In this document: positions 1 to 5,455 of the stretch, piece after piece
How positions within the stretch are numbered: position 1 is the stretch's first letter
How the letters are laid out: each line of letters begins with the position of its first letter
Assembly: GCA_903886985.1 (NCBI GenBank)
Contig: CAISOI010000665.1
Location: forward strand, 1 to 5,455
Direction of reading: 5' to 3'
Source: an uncultured Chthonomonas sp.
GTDB lineage: Bacteria; Armatimonadota; Chthonomonadetes; Chthonomonadales; CAJBBX01
DNA length: 5,455 nucleotides
Translations under genes and position numbers: made by a program
The notes under the pieces: model-generated
Seen by the model: only the letters and a program-made list of their open reading frames with translations
What the model was told of the DNA's origin: nothing
Database searches by the model: none

Positions 1-90
1 CAACCGGGCATTGGCGCCGTCATAAATCTAGTCTGGGTCCCCAACGTAGGTGACATTCCATATTCATATCGCAGATCATTTCAGCAGTAG
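1..90 (+). CDS. Possible C-terminal tail of an upstream protein (partial)
   Basis: The first reading frame is open from the left edge to a TAG at 88-90, giving 29 residues. They are rich in hydrophobic and aromatic residues, and the final stretch reads NVGDIPYSYRRSFQQ. Only 34 bases separate this stop from the ATG of the next gene, with no terminator between, so the upstream gene would sit in the same operon as the amidohydrolase genes. The codons ATT GGC GCC GTC (10-21) are used for the same four residues, IGAV, in the kinase gene at 4390-4401, which mildly supports coding in this frame. No family can be recognised from so short a piece. Another frame is open to a TGA at 51-53, so the choice of frame is uncertain. 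Confidence 0.4.
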   Translation, partial: QPGIGAVINLVWVPNVGDIPYSYRRSFQQ

Positions 91-111
91 CAATCATCAC
101 AGTCAATCAAC

Positions 112-115
112 AGGA
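112..115 (+). promoter_or_regulatory. Ribosome binding site deciding the start at 125
   Basis: AGGA lies 9 bases before the ATG at 125. The frame could be extended upstream to a GTG at 50, but that would put 25 polar residues, several of them histidine, in front of a clean signal peptide, and it has no better ribosome binding site. The ATG at 125 is therefore preferred. Confidence 0.6.
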
Positions 116-124
116 TCAAAGTTT

Positions 125-1453
125 ATGAAATCGTATTTCATCCCATCAATACTTGGCGCAGCAGGGCTGATTTTCGCATCAGCATCTCATAGCCAAGCCC
201 AAGCAACTTCCGCCAACAGCATTTTGGAGAATGTGAAGATTGTTACGGGAACAGGAAAAGTAATAGAGAGCGGCTATATCATCTGGCGCAACGATAAGCT
301 GGACACCATTGGTGAAGGTTCCACAACTGTGGAAGCAGGCTTTACCCACTATGATGGAAAAGGGCTTATCGCCTATCCCGGACTCATCGACGCTTATTGT
401 GCCGCAGGAGTTTCAGCACCCCCTGCCGCTCCAGCAGGTGGTGGTATTGGTGGCGGAGCTCCGCGAACCGGACAGCAAGGCAGAAACGGCGGCGCCCGAC
501 CCGCTACCCCAGCTCCGACACCATTTGTTTGGCGTAAGGCGACAGATGGTCTAAACATGAATAGCGGTGGTCTCAGTGGCCTCCGTGCAAACGGCTTCAC
601 CGCTGTCAACCTTATCTCCCGTGGGCCATTAACTCCAGGTGAAGATGTAATTATTGCGCTCTCCATGGGGGACAAACCGGACATTCTAAAAGAGAGATCC
701 GCGGTTAATATCAATACCCAGACGAGACAGGGCGGTTATCCAAGCACACTGATGGGCGCGTACGCATTCCTACGACAGAGCTTTTATGATGGGATCGATT
801 CCCGAAATCATCCCCCTGCCAAACCCGATCCCAAACTGGAAGCACTCGCAACGGCTGCTGAAGGCAAAATCCCCGCACTCGTCTCCACAGGTTCTTTGAA
901 CGATACTAAACGCGCGATGCGACTTGGAGCGGAATTCAAAATGAAAGCAGTGGTAGTCGGCGGAGTAGGATCTGAACCGTTGGCAAAGCAATTTGGCACC
1001 AATGGTACCGGACTTATTCTCACAGGAGACTGGGATCCAGCAGCGGCACTTTATAAAGACGGAGCAGAATTCGCACTTGCATCGGGCCGCATTGAGCTCG
1101 ACGCGGACGACGCGAAGGGCATGATTACGAAGGCGCGCGAATTAGTCTCTAAGTCGAACATCCCTGCAGACAAAGTGCTGGCCGCACTAACGTCCGTGCC
1201 AGCAAAACTACTTGGAGTATTCGACAAGATGGGTTCATTGGAAACTGGCAAATTAGCAAATATTGTCGTTACTTCCGGTGAGCTTTTGAAAGACGGAACC
1301 ATCAAGTACGTTTTTGTAAAAGGAAAATCAGTTTCAACCACACCCGTTAAAACAGCTGCAGATCAACGCCCGCAACGGATTGCTGCCGATGGTATCAATC
1401 CAGTGACCATTACCTTTGACGATGCAGATGGCGACGGAGGCTCTGACAAATAA
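125..1453 (+). CDS. Exported amidohydrolase-fold protein lacking the metal-binding residues
   Basis: This 442-residue protein begins with a signal peptide (residues 1-27, hydrophobic core 5-20, AQA cleavage site), so it should act in the periplasm or outside the cell. The fold is shown by the N-terminal beta-sandwich strands, the PGLIDA signature at 85-90, and a C-terminal GSLETGKLANIVV strand that normally closes the beta-sandwich after the barrel. A catalytic member has HxH directly after PGLIDA; here these positions are Y91 and A93. The barrel histidine region reads VSTGS (253-257), and the terminal Asp region reads ASGR (319-322). The mature chain has only two histidines, in THYD and RNHPP, too few for a classical metal centre. 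A Gly/Pro/Ala-rich segment (97-133) follows the lost motif. The C-terminus ends in an acidic DADGDGGSD tail. Its barrel resembles the C-terminal half of the next gene, with which it is probably cotranscribed. I infer a non-catalytic partner or binding protein; an unusual metal-free activity cannot be excluded. Confidence 0.85.
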   Translation: MKSYFIPSILGAAGLIFASASHSQAQATSANSILENVKIVTGTGKVIESGYIIWRNDKLDTIGEGSTTVEAGFTHYDGKGLIAYPGLIDAYCAAGVSAPPAAPAGGGIGGGAPRTGQQGRNGGARPATPAPTPFVWRKATDGLNMNSGGLSGLRANGFTAVNLISRGPLTPGEDVIIALSMGDKPDILKERSAVNINTQTRQGGYPSTLMGAYAFLRQSFYDGIDSRNHPPAKPDPKLEALATAAEGKIPALVSTGSLNDTKRAMRLGAEFKMKAVVVGGVGSEPLAKQFGTNGTGLILTGDWDPAAALYKDGAEFALASGRIELDADDAKGMITKARELVSKSNIPADKVLAALTSVPAKLLGVFDKMGSLETGKLANIVVTSGELLKDGTIKYVFVKGKSVSTTPVKTAADQRPQRIAADGINPVTITFDDADGDGGSDK

Positions 1454-1458
1454 TCATG
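1436..1458 (+). promoter_or_regulatory. Translational coupling junction between the two amidohydrolase genes
   Basis: GGAGG at 1436-1440 lies inside the last codons of the first gene, 15 bases before the ATG at 1456. The first gene's TAA (1451-1453) is separated from that ATG by two bases. The spacing is longer than ideal for independent initiation, so ribosomes finishing the first gene probably restart on the second. This would keep the two proteins in a linked ratio, which is an inference from spacing alone. Confidence 0.6.
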
Positions 1459-4053
1459 ATAAACAAGTTATCAATTCGTTCTAGTTTCTCCGCTGTTTCT
1501 GCCATTGCAATTGGTTCGTTGATTGGGATGCAATCCGTTTCGGCTTCAGCATCCGACACGCTTTTGAAGAATGCCACGATCCTGACAGTCACAAAAGGGA
1601 CAATCAAAAAAGGTGACCTGCTGATCCACAATGGCAAAATAGCCGCCATTGGTAAGAACATAAAAGCTCCCGCTGGAGCCCAAGTGTTCGACCTAACAGG
1701 CAAATACGTAATGCCCGGAATCCTAGACGCACACTCCCACATGGCAATTGAGGGCGGCGTAAATGAAGCCTCCGAAGTTGTAAGCGCGGAAGTCAATATC
1801 TACGACGTCATCAATGAAAAAGACCCAGGCATGAAGTGGGCACTTGCTGCTGGAGTGACAACCATCAATACGATGCACGGTTCCGCCAATCCTATTGGTG
1901 GACTGGTAGCAACTCTCAAACTACGGTGGGGCAAACCTTCTGAAGATCTAAAATTTGCAGGTGCGCGACAGCACATCAAATTTGCTTTAGGAGAGAACCC
2001 AAAACGCGTTCATGTTGATCGTGGAATTACTACTCGGCTGGGTGTTGCTGAGTCTTTGCGCAAAGAGTTTACGGATGCCAAGGACTATATGGCGGCGTGG
2101 GACGATTATAACAAGAAGAAAAGCGCCGGGCAGCCTGCAGTGCCACCGCGACGGGATATTCGATTAGACTCTATGGTTGGCGTACTAAAAGGTGATATCT
2201 GGGTTCAGTCGCATTGTTATCGGTCCGACGAAATTGAGATGCTACTGAAGCTCTCGGACGAGTTTGGTTTCCACATTGGTGCGTTGCAACACGTTTTGGA
2301 AGGCTACAAAGTTGCGCCCGAGATTGCCAAGCGCGGTATCGGTGCCTCCACTTTCTCAGATTTCTGGGGCTACAAACTGGAAGCATATGATGGCAATATC
2401 TACAATCCAGCAGCGATGGCTCAATGGGGAGTTCGGACTTCCATCAATTCCGACGACGCCGGCAGAATTCGCAGATTAAATCTTGATGCTGCCAAGTCTT
2501 TGCGATATGGCGGATTGACTGACGATGAGTGCCTAGCACTGATTACAATTAATCCTGCATGGCAGCTTGGTATCGATAAGCAGATCGGCTCGTTGGAGAT
2601 TGGCAAAGATGCAGATATCTGCGTTTGGGACGATCATCCCTTGAGCCCTTATGCAAAGTGCGTCAAAACTATGATTGACGGCGATGTCTACTTTGATCTG
2701 AAATCCGATGGGACCGCGACATACGGTTTGCCCTCAACGACTCCAGTAGCAGCGAAACCGGCAGACGCAGCAGTAGCAGCGAAACCCGCTGTCGTCGCCG
2801 CAAAACCGGGTCCATCCACCTTCGAACCGATCAGAGTTCCTGTGACAATGCCGGTGGGTGGAACCGCTTCCTTCGCGATCACCAATGCACGAATCGTGAC
2901 AGTTTCGGGACCCGTTATTGAAAATGGAACCGTCGTCGTTGAGAATGGCAGAATTACTGCTGTTGGCTCAGATGTGAACATTCCATCCGGCGTTCGATCT
3001 GTCAGTGGACGCGGACTAAGTGTCTACCCCGGGTTCATTAATGCGACTGGCAATCTTGGACTATCAGAGATCAGTTCAATCACGGAGTCGATGGATCTTG
3101 GCGAACGCGGCAGCATGAATGCCTTCTTGCGTGCTGGAGATGCGTATCATACCCAGAGCGCATGGGTGGGATTATCACTCTGCGCGGGAATTACATCTTC
3201 GTTGGTCTCACCAAAAGGCAGTGGATGGATGGGTCGCCCCGCGATCATGCACACCGCCGGCCGCACGGTTGACGACGCAACGGTAGTATTCGACGCAGGC
3301 CAGGCATTGAGTTTGGGCGGTATCACATTCGGCGCATTCGGTGGAGATGGTCTCGTGGGTGGACCCGATGCCGCTGGTGCTGGCGCCGACGATTCTATCG
3401 CCAAAGCCATTGCCGACGCTCGAAACTACTCAAAGAAATATGTGGATGCAAAAGTGCGACCAGAAAAGACCGATCTTCTCTTGGAAGCGCTGATACCCGT
3501 CGTCAAAGGTGAAAAGCCCGTATACATTGGTGCATCCAACCAGACCGACATTGAGGATGCCGTGAAATTCGGTTCTTCCAACCACTTGAATGTTGTCATT
3601 AAGGGCGGCAAAGACGCAGACAAGGTTGCCGCTGAACTCAATAAGTCAGGCGTGCCGGTAATCTTCACGGATTCCTGGAACATGGCTGTCGGAAGCGATA
3701 ACTTTGACAAGCAGTTCGCCGCTCCGAAAAGACTGTATGATGCTGGCGTCAAATTCTGCATCGCTCATGATGAGGGAGTAAATCTACCTCAGATAGCCGC
3801 GAACGCAGCAGCCTTTGGACTTCCGAAGGACGAGGCATTAAAGGCGATCACCCTCTATCCTGCACAGATACTTGGTGTGGACAAAGACCTCGGATCCATC
3901 GAAATCGGCAAAATAGCAGACCTACTATTAACCGATGGCGACCCACTGGATTACCACACGCATATCAAGAAGATCTTCGTGAATGGGATTGATACTCCCA
4001 TTGTCAGCCGACACTCTAAACTCTACGACGAGTACAAGAAAAAAGGCAAATAG
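1456..4053 (+). CDS. Exported two-module amidohydrolase: active N-terminal module fused to an inactive one
   Basis: This 865-residue protein starts with a signal peptide (1-32, ASA cleavage site), so it acts outside the cytoplasm. Module 1 covers about residues 34-415. It has an N-terminal beta-sandwich, PGILDAHSH with H93 and H95, a probable carboxylated K175 in IKFALGENPKR, H253 in QSHCYR, H279 in LQHVLEG, D333 in INSDD, and the closing strand IGSLEIGKDAD (377-387). This is the full ligand set (HxH, Lys, His, His, Asp) of a metal-dependent amidohydrolase. A linker (about 426-468) carries three AAKP units. Module 2 (about 470-865) repeats the fold, but its signature is PGFINATGN, with T531 and N533 where the histidines should be; the closing strand LGSIEIGKIAD remains. 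The family hydrolyses C-N or related bonds in small molecules. The sequence does not reveal the substrate; the ALGENPKR neighbourhood recalls imidazolonepropionase-like and prolidase-like members. A terminator follows the stop. The assignment of an active and an inactive half is firm by motif; the role of the inactive half is unknown. Confidence 0.92.
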   Translation: MINKLSIRSSFSAVSAIAIGSLIGMQSVSASASDTLLKNATILTVTKGTIKKGDLLIHNGKIAAIGKNIKAPAGAQVFDLTGKYVMPGILDAHSHMAIEGGVNEASEVVSAEVNIYDVINEKDPGMKWALAAGVTTINTMHGSANPIGGLVATLKLRWGKPSEDLKFAGARQHIKFALGENPKRVHVDRGITTRLGVAESLRKEFTDAKDYMAAWDDYNKKKSAGQPAVPPRRDIRLDSMVGVLKGDIWVQSHCYRSDEIEMLLKLSDEFGFHIGALQHVLEGYKVAPEIAKRGIGASTFSDFWGYKLEAYDGNIYNPAAMAQWGVRTSINSDDAGRIRRLNLDAAKSLRYGGLTDDECLALITINPAWQLGIDKQIGSLEIGKDADICVWDDHPLSPYAKCVKTMIDGDVYFDLKSDGTATYGLPSTTPVAAKPADAAVAAKPAVVAAKPGPSTFEPIRVPVTMPVGGTASFAITNARIVTVSGPVIENGTVVVENGRITAVGSDVNIPSGVRSVSGRGLSVYPGFINATGNLGLSEISSITESMDLGERGSMNAFLRAGDAYHTQSAWVGLSLCAGITSSLVSPKGSGWMGRPAIMHTAGRTVDDATVVFDAGQALSLGGITFGAFGGDGLVGGPDAAGAGADDSIAKAIADARNYSKKYVDAKVRPEKTDLLLEALIPVVKGEKPVYIGASNQTDIEDAVKFGSSNHLNVVIKGGKDADKVAAELNKSGVPVIFTDSWNMAVGSDNFDKQFAAPKRLYDAGVKFCIAHDEGVNLPQIAANAAAFGLPKDEALKAITLYPAQILGVDKDLGSIEIGKIADLLLTDGDPLDYHTHIKKIFVNGIDTPIVSRHSKLYDEYKKKGK
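2744..2808 (+). repeat. Ala-Lys-Pro linker repeats inside the two-module amidohydrolase
   Basis: A 16-base direct repeat, CAGTAGCAGCGAAACC, occurs at 2744-2759 and 2771-2786, exactly 27 bases (nine codons) apart. A third, diverged AAKP-encoding unit lies at 2797-2808. The peptide units are residues 432-435, 441-444 and 448-451. They form a flexible, extended, positively charged linker between the two modules. The DNA identity of the first two units suggests a recent small tandem duplication. Confidence 0.85.
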
Positions 4054-4072
4054 GTCCAAATTGCAGCAATTT

Positions 4073-4110
4073 AACTGTCCGCCTCGAAGTTTCTTCGGGC
4101 GGACAGTTTT
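4073..4110 (+). terminator. Intrinsic terminator of the amidohydrolase operon
   Basis: AACTGTCCGCC (4073-4083) pairs perfectly with GGCGGACAGTT (4098-4108), an 11-base-pair stem. Inside it a T-G wobble, one unpaired C and a further GAAG/CTTC stem close on a TTT loop. A TTTT run, then ATTTT, follows directly. It lies 19 bases after the stop of the two-module amidohydrolase gene. This is a textbook Rho-independent terminator and marks the operon end. Confidence 0.92.
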
Positions 4111-4127
4111 ATTTTGCCTGCTATTAT
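4100..4127 (+). promoter_or_regulatory. Predicted extended -10 promoter for the ROK kinase gene
   Basis: TATTAT (4122-4127) matches the -10 consensus at five of six positions and is preceded by TGC (4119-4121), the extended -10 motif. CGGACA (4100-4105), 16 bases upstream, matches the -35 consensus at four of six positions. Transcription would begin near 4134, leaving a leader of about 43 bases before the ATG at 4177. The -35 element lies in the descending arm of the preceding terminator. The call assumes a sigma-70-like consensus applies in this organism. Confidence 0.5.
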
Positions 4128-4159
4128 GCGACAATCAATCCGCAGATATGAATCTATAC

Positions 4160-4165
4160 GGGAAG
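4160..4165 (+). promoter_or_regulatory. Ribosome binding site deciding the start at 4177
   Basis: GGGAAG lies 11 bases before the ATG at 4177. In-frame alternatives are a TTG at 4114 and an ATG at 4126. The first sits just behind the terminator T-run, and the second overlaps the predicted -10 element, so neither would lie within the transcript from that promoter. Starting at 4177 also gives the usual short stretch before the first phosphate-binding motif. Confidence 0.55.
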
Positions 4166-4176
4166 TTTCTGAACCT

Positions 4177-5190
4177 ATGAATTTTACACCCAACAAGAAT
4201 GCCGAGTTTGTCGTCGGAGTAGACCTCGGCGGCACGAACGTTCGCGCATCGATTATTAGCCACGATGAGAAGATTATTGGACATGCGCGCAACCACTCTG
4301 AAGCACGTATGGGTGCCGCGACAGTTGTGGAATCGACTGCCCACACCATCATGCAGGCTATTTCCGAAGCCGGATTGCGCCCAGATCAAATTGGCGCCGT
4401 CGGAATGGCAGTTCCCGGGCATATCGATACACGTAACGGTGTAATCCGATGGTCGCCCAACTTTGGCGAGACCATCGAGGGTGTCTTCAATGTTTTCGTG
4501 GATGTGCCGTTTACGGGACCCGTTGCCGACAAAATCGGCATCGCCACCTACATGGGCAATGATGCGAATGTCGCGGCGCTCGGCGAATTCCGATATGGTG
4601 CCGGACGCGGAACCAACGATATGGTCATGTTCACACTCGGTACAGGCATCGGCAGCGGTGTGATCAGTGATGGCAAATTGGTCATCGGCAGCACAGGTGC
4701 TGCGGCGGAACTGGGCCATCAAGTCATTGTCTCCGGTGGGCAACGTTGCGGTTGTGGGACCTTCGGATGTTTGGAAGCATATTGCGGAACATACGGAATC
4801 GTGAACAGAGCACTTACCGCTATCGAAAATGGCAAACATTCCCTCTTGCACGATGCGATCGGCTCCGACCGAGGAACCCTCACCCCCAAGCAGATCGATG
4901 AAGCCGCGCAGGCTGGTGATCTTGCCGCCTTGCATGTTTGGGAAGAGACGGGATACTACCTGGGTATTGGCATCGGCAATTCCGTCAATATCTTTAATCC
5001 CGAAAAGATTGTTATTGGCGGAGGCATCCGTCAGGCTACTGGCCTCATCGATTCGGCAAGAAGATCGATGGAGCGCCACTCTATCTTCTCGATTCGTGCA
5101 AATGTCACCATCGTTGAAGCCGAACTGGGTGACGATGCTGGTGTTATGGGTGCCGCTGAATTGGCATGGCGCATGGTGAATGGCGAGTAG
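4177..5190 (+). CDS. ROK-family sugar kinase, probably glucokinase
   Basis: This 337-residue protein has no signal peptide and should be cytoplasmic. ROK kinases phosphorylate sugars with ATP, typically glucose to glucose 6-phosphate or an amino sugar. Visible motifs, in order, are DLGGTN (16-21, phosphate binding), a VPGHID segment, GNDANVAALGE with the catalytic D129, LGTGIGSG (154-161), ELGH (178-181), CGCGTFGCLE (191-200), and a second glycine motif, VIGGGI (279-284). H181, C191, C193 and C198 form the conserved structural zinc site, and E178, H181 and E200 match the sugar-binding positions of the family. The length is typical of a kinase. There is no N-terminal helix-turn-helix, so it is not a ROK repressor such as NagC or Mlc. 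Motif content favours glucokinase, but N-acetylglucosamine, N-acetylmannosamine, allose or fructose kinases of this family look similar. It has its own predicted promoter after the operon terminator, so it is probably regulated separately from its neighbours. Confidence 0.95.
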   Translation: MNFTPNKNAEFVVGVDLGGTNVRASIISHDEKIIGHARNHSEARMGAATVVESTAHTIMQAISEAGLRPDQIGAVGMAVPGHIDTRNGVIRWSPNFGETIEGVFNVFVDVPFTGPVADKIGIATYMGNDANVAALGEFRYGAGRGTNDMVMFTLGTGIGSGVISDGKLVIGSTGAAAELGHQVIVSGGQRCGCGTFGCLEAYCGTYGIVNRALTAIENGKHSLLHDAIGSDRGTLTPKQIDEAAQAGDLAALHVWEETGYYLGIGIGNSVNIFNPEKIVIGGGIRQATGLIDSARRSMERHSIFSIRANVTIVEAELGDDAGVMGAAELAWRMVNGE

Positions 5191-5293
5191 GTTGCCTGAT
5201 CACTAAGAACAATTGTAAACTCCCTTCAATATCAAACTTTGCCGTACAACGCTCAGCCAGGACATATGCCTTAATCGGAGGAGGACAGGTTCC

Positions 5294-5335
5294 GTGGCAC
5301 TATTGATCTGGCTTACTTTCCTTGGATTTCTATGA
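5294..5335 (+). CDS. Candidate 13-residue hydrophobic leader peptide
   Basis: GGAGGAGG (5277-5284), the strongest Shine-Dalgarno sequence in the window, lies 9 bases before a GTG that opens a 13-codon frame encoding MALLIWLTFLGFL. Its TGA overlaps an ATG as ATGA (5332-5335), the classic arrangement for coupling to a following gene. The peptide would be almost wholly hydrophobic. It could be a leader peptide, a tiny membrane peptide, or a chance frame. I do not recognise it, and nothing but the start signal and the overlap supports it. Confidence 0.22.
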   Translation: MALLIWLTFLGFL

Positions 5336-5455
5336 CTTTAAGAGATTCACGAACTTTAGTACATCTTAAGAGAAACCCGAAATTTCGGAGGCGGAATCTT
5401 AGCCTTTTGAACACAGGTTCGTTGGCGCCAAACCCACGTAATATGGTCGAAACCA
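5332..5455 (+). CDS. Possible start of the next gene (partial, runs off the edge)
   Basis: From the ATG at 5332 a frame stays open to the window edge, 41 codons. The first 21 residues or so are strongly basic, with a KFRRRN cluster. The ATG has only a weak GGA five bases upstream, but it overlaps the stop of the tiny hydrophobic frame. TTG (5407) and ATG (5443) are later in-frame starts; GGAGG at 5387-5391 lies 15 bases before the TTG. Several AGA and TTA codons differ from the habits of the three confident genes, which argues against the first part being coding. No family is recognisable. Confidence 0.22.
   Translation, partial: MTLRDSRTLVHLKRNPKFRRRNLSLLNTGSLAPNPRNMVET
5377..5388. repeat. 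12-base perfect palindrome, possible operator or hairpin
   Basis: CCGAAATTTCGG reads the same on both strands and touches a GGAGG at 5387-5391. It could be a binding site for a dimeric regulator of the following gene. A second, shorter palindrome, TTGGCGCCAA, lies at 5422-5431. Neither is tied to a known regulator, and palindromes of this length can arise by chance. Confidence 0.3.

Larger units (their letters stand above)
5191..5455. other. Right-end region without an assignable gene
   Basis: No terminator hairpin with a T-run is visible just after the kinase stop. A weak promoter-like pair, TTGCCG (5239-5244) and CATATG (5263-5268), is spaced 18 bases apart, but the -10 matches the consensus poorly. 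The rest holds the short reading frames and the palindrome listed separately. On the minus strand, one frame is open from the right edge to a stop near 5316, about 46 codons, with no recognisable product. Direction and identity of the next gene cannot be settled from this window. Confidence 0.5.

Noticed and set aside
50..124. A 25-codon N-terminal extension of the first amidohydrolase gene from the GTG at 50.
   Set aside because: It would bury the signal peptide behind a polar, histidine-rich stretch, and the ATG at 125 has a suitably placed AGGA.
1410..1796. A 128-codon minus-strand frame across the junction of the two amidohydrolase genes.
   Set aside because: It is antisense to two well-supported coding regions, including the HxH motif, and has no recognisable product.
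2688..2981. A minus-strand frame opposite the linker with Ala/Gly-rich repeats.
   Set aside because: The apparent repeats are the complement of the AAKP linker on the coding strand.
4114..4176. A longer kinase start at TTG 4114 or ATG 4126.
   Set aside because: Both fall in the terminator and promoter stretch. The added residues show no conserved feature, and ATG 4177 has its own ribosome binding site.
4135..5079. A 314-codon open frame on the minus strand, antisense to the kinase gene.
   Set aside because: The + strand frame has every ROK kinase motif. The antisense product has no recognisable domain, and its openness follows from the codon use of the sense gene.
1..5455. Search for CRISPR arrays, tRNA or rRNA genes, insertion sequences or attachment sites.
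   Set aside because: No regularly spaced repeats, cloverleaf-like sequence, terminal inverted repeats or transposase motifs were seen.

Overview
The window holds three complete genes, all on the + strand, with the probable tail of an upstream gene at the left edge and about 265 bases of unassigned sequence at the right edge. Base composition is close to balanced. The two large proteins carry Sec-type signal peptides with AxA cleavage sites and belong to a style of secreted or periplasmic amidohydrolase common in Bacteroidota, Acidobacteriota, Planctomycetota, Armatimonadota and related soil or water lineages. I favour an Armatimonadota-like or similar diderm bacterium, but only weakly, because no taxonomic marker gene is present.

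Layout. Positions 1-90 may be the end of an upstream reading frame. Positions 125-1453 encode a 442-residue exported protein with an amidohydrolase fold whose metal-binding residues are missing. Two bases after its stop, positions 1456-4053 encode an 865-residue exported protein made of two amidohydrolase modules joined by an Ala-Lys-Pro linker. The N-terminal module keeps a full set of candidate metal ligands, while the C-terminal module has lost the HxH motif. A strong intrinsic terminator (4073-4110) closes this operon. Its downstream stem arm overlaps a good extended -10 promoter, which would drive a separate gene at 4177-5190 for a cytoplasmic ROK-family sugar kinase, most like glucokinase.

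The first two genes look like one system. Together they give three amidohydrolase modules, of which only one looks catalytically competent. The two inactive modules resemble each other along much of their length, so an ancestral inactive module was probably duplicated. A plausible reading is that the inactive modules serve as assembly partners or binding subunits for the active one outside the cytoplasm. The substrate cannot be read from the sequence. The kinase is a neighbour in its own transcription unit, and no functional link is demonstrated.

Positions 5191-5455 contain no gene I can assign with confidence. They hold a tiny hydrophobic reading frame behind a very strong Shine-Dalgarno sequence, a 12-base perfect palindrome, and a reading frame that runs off the window edge.
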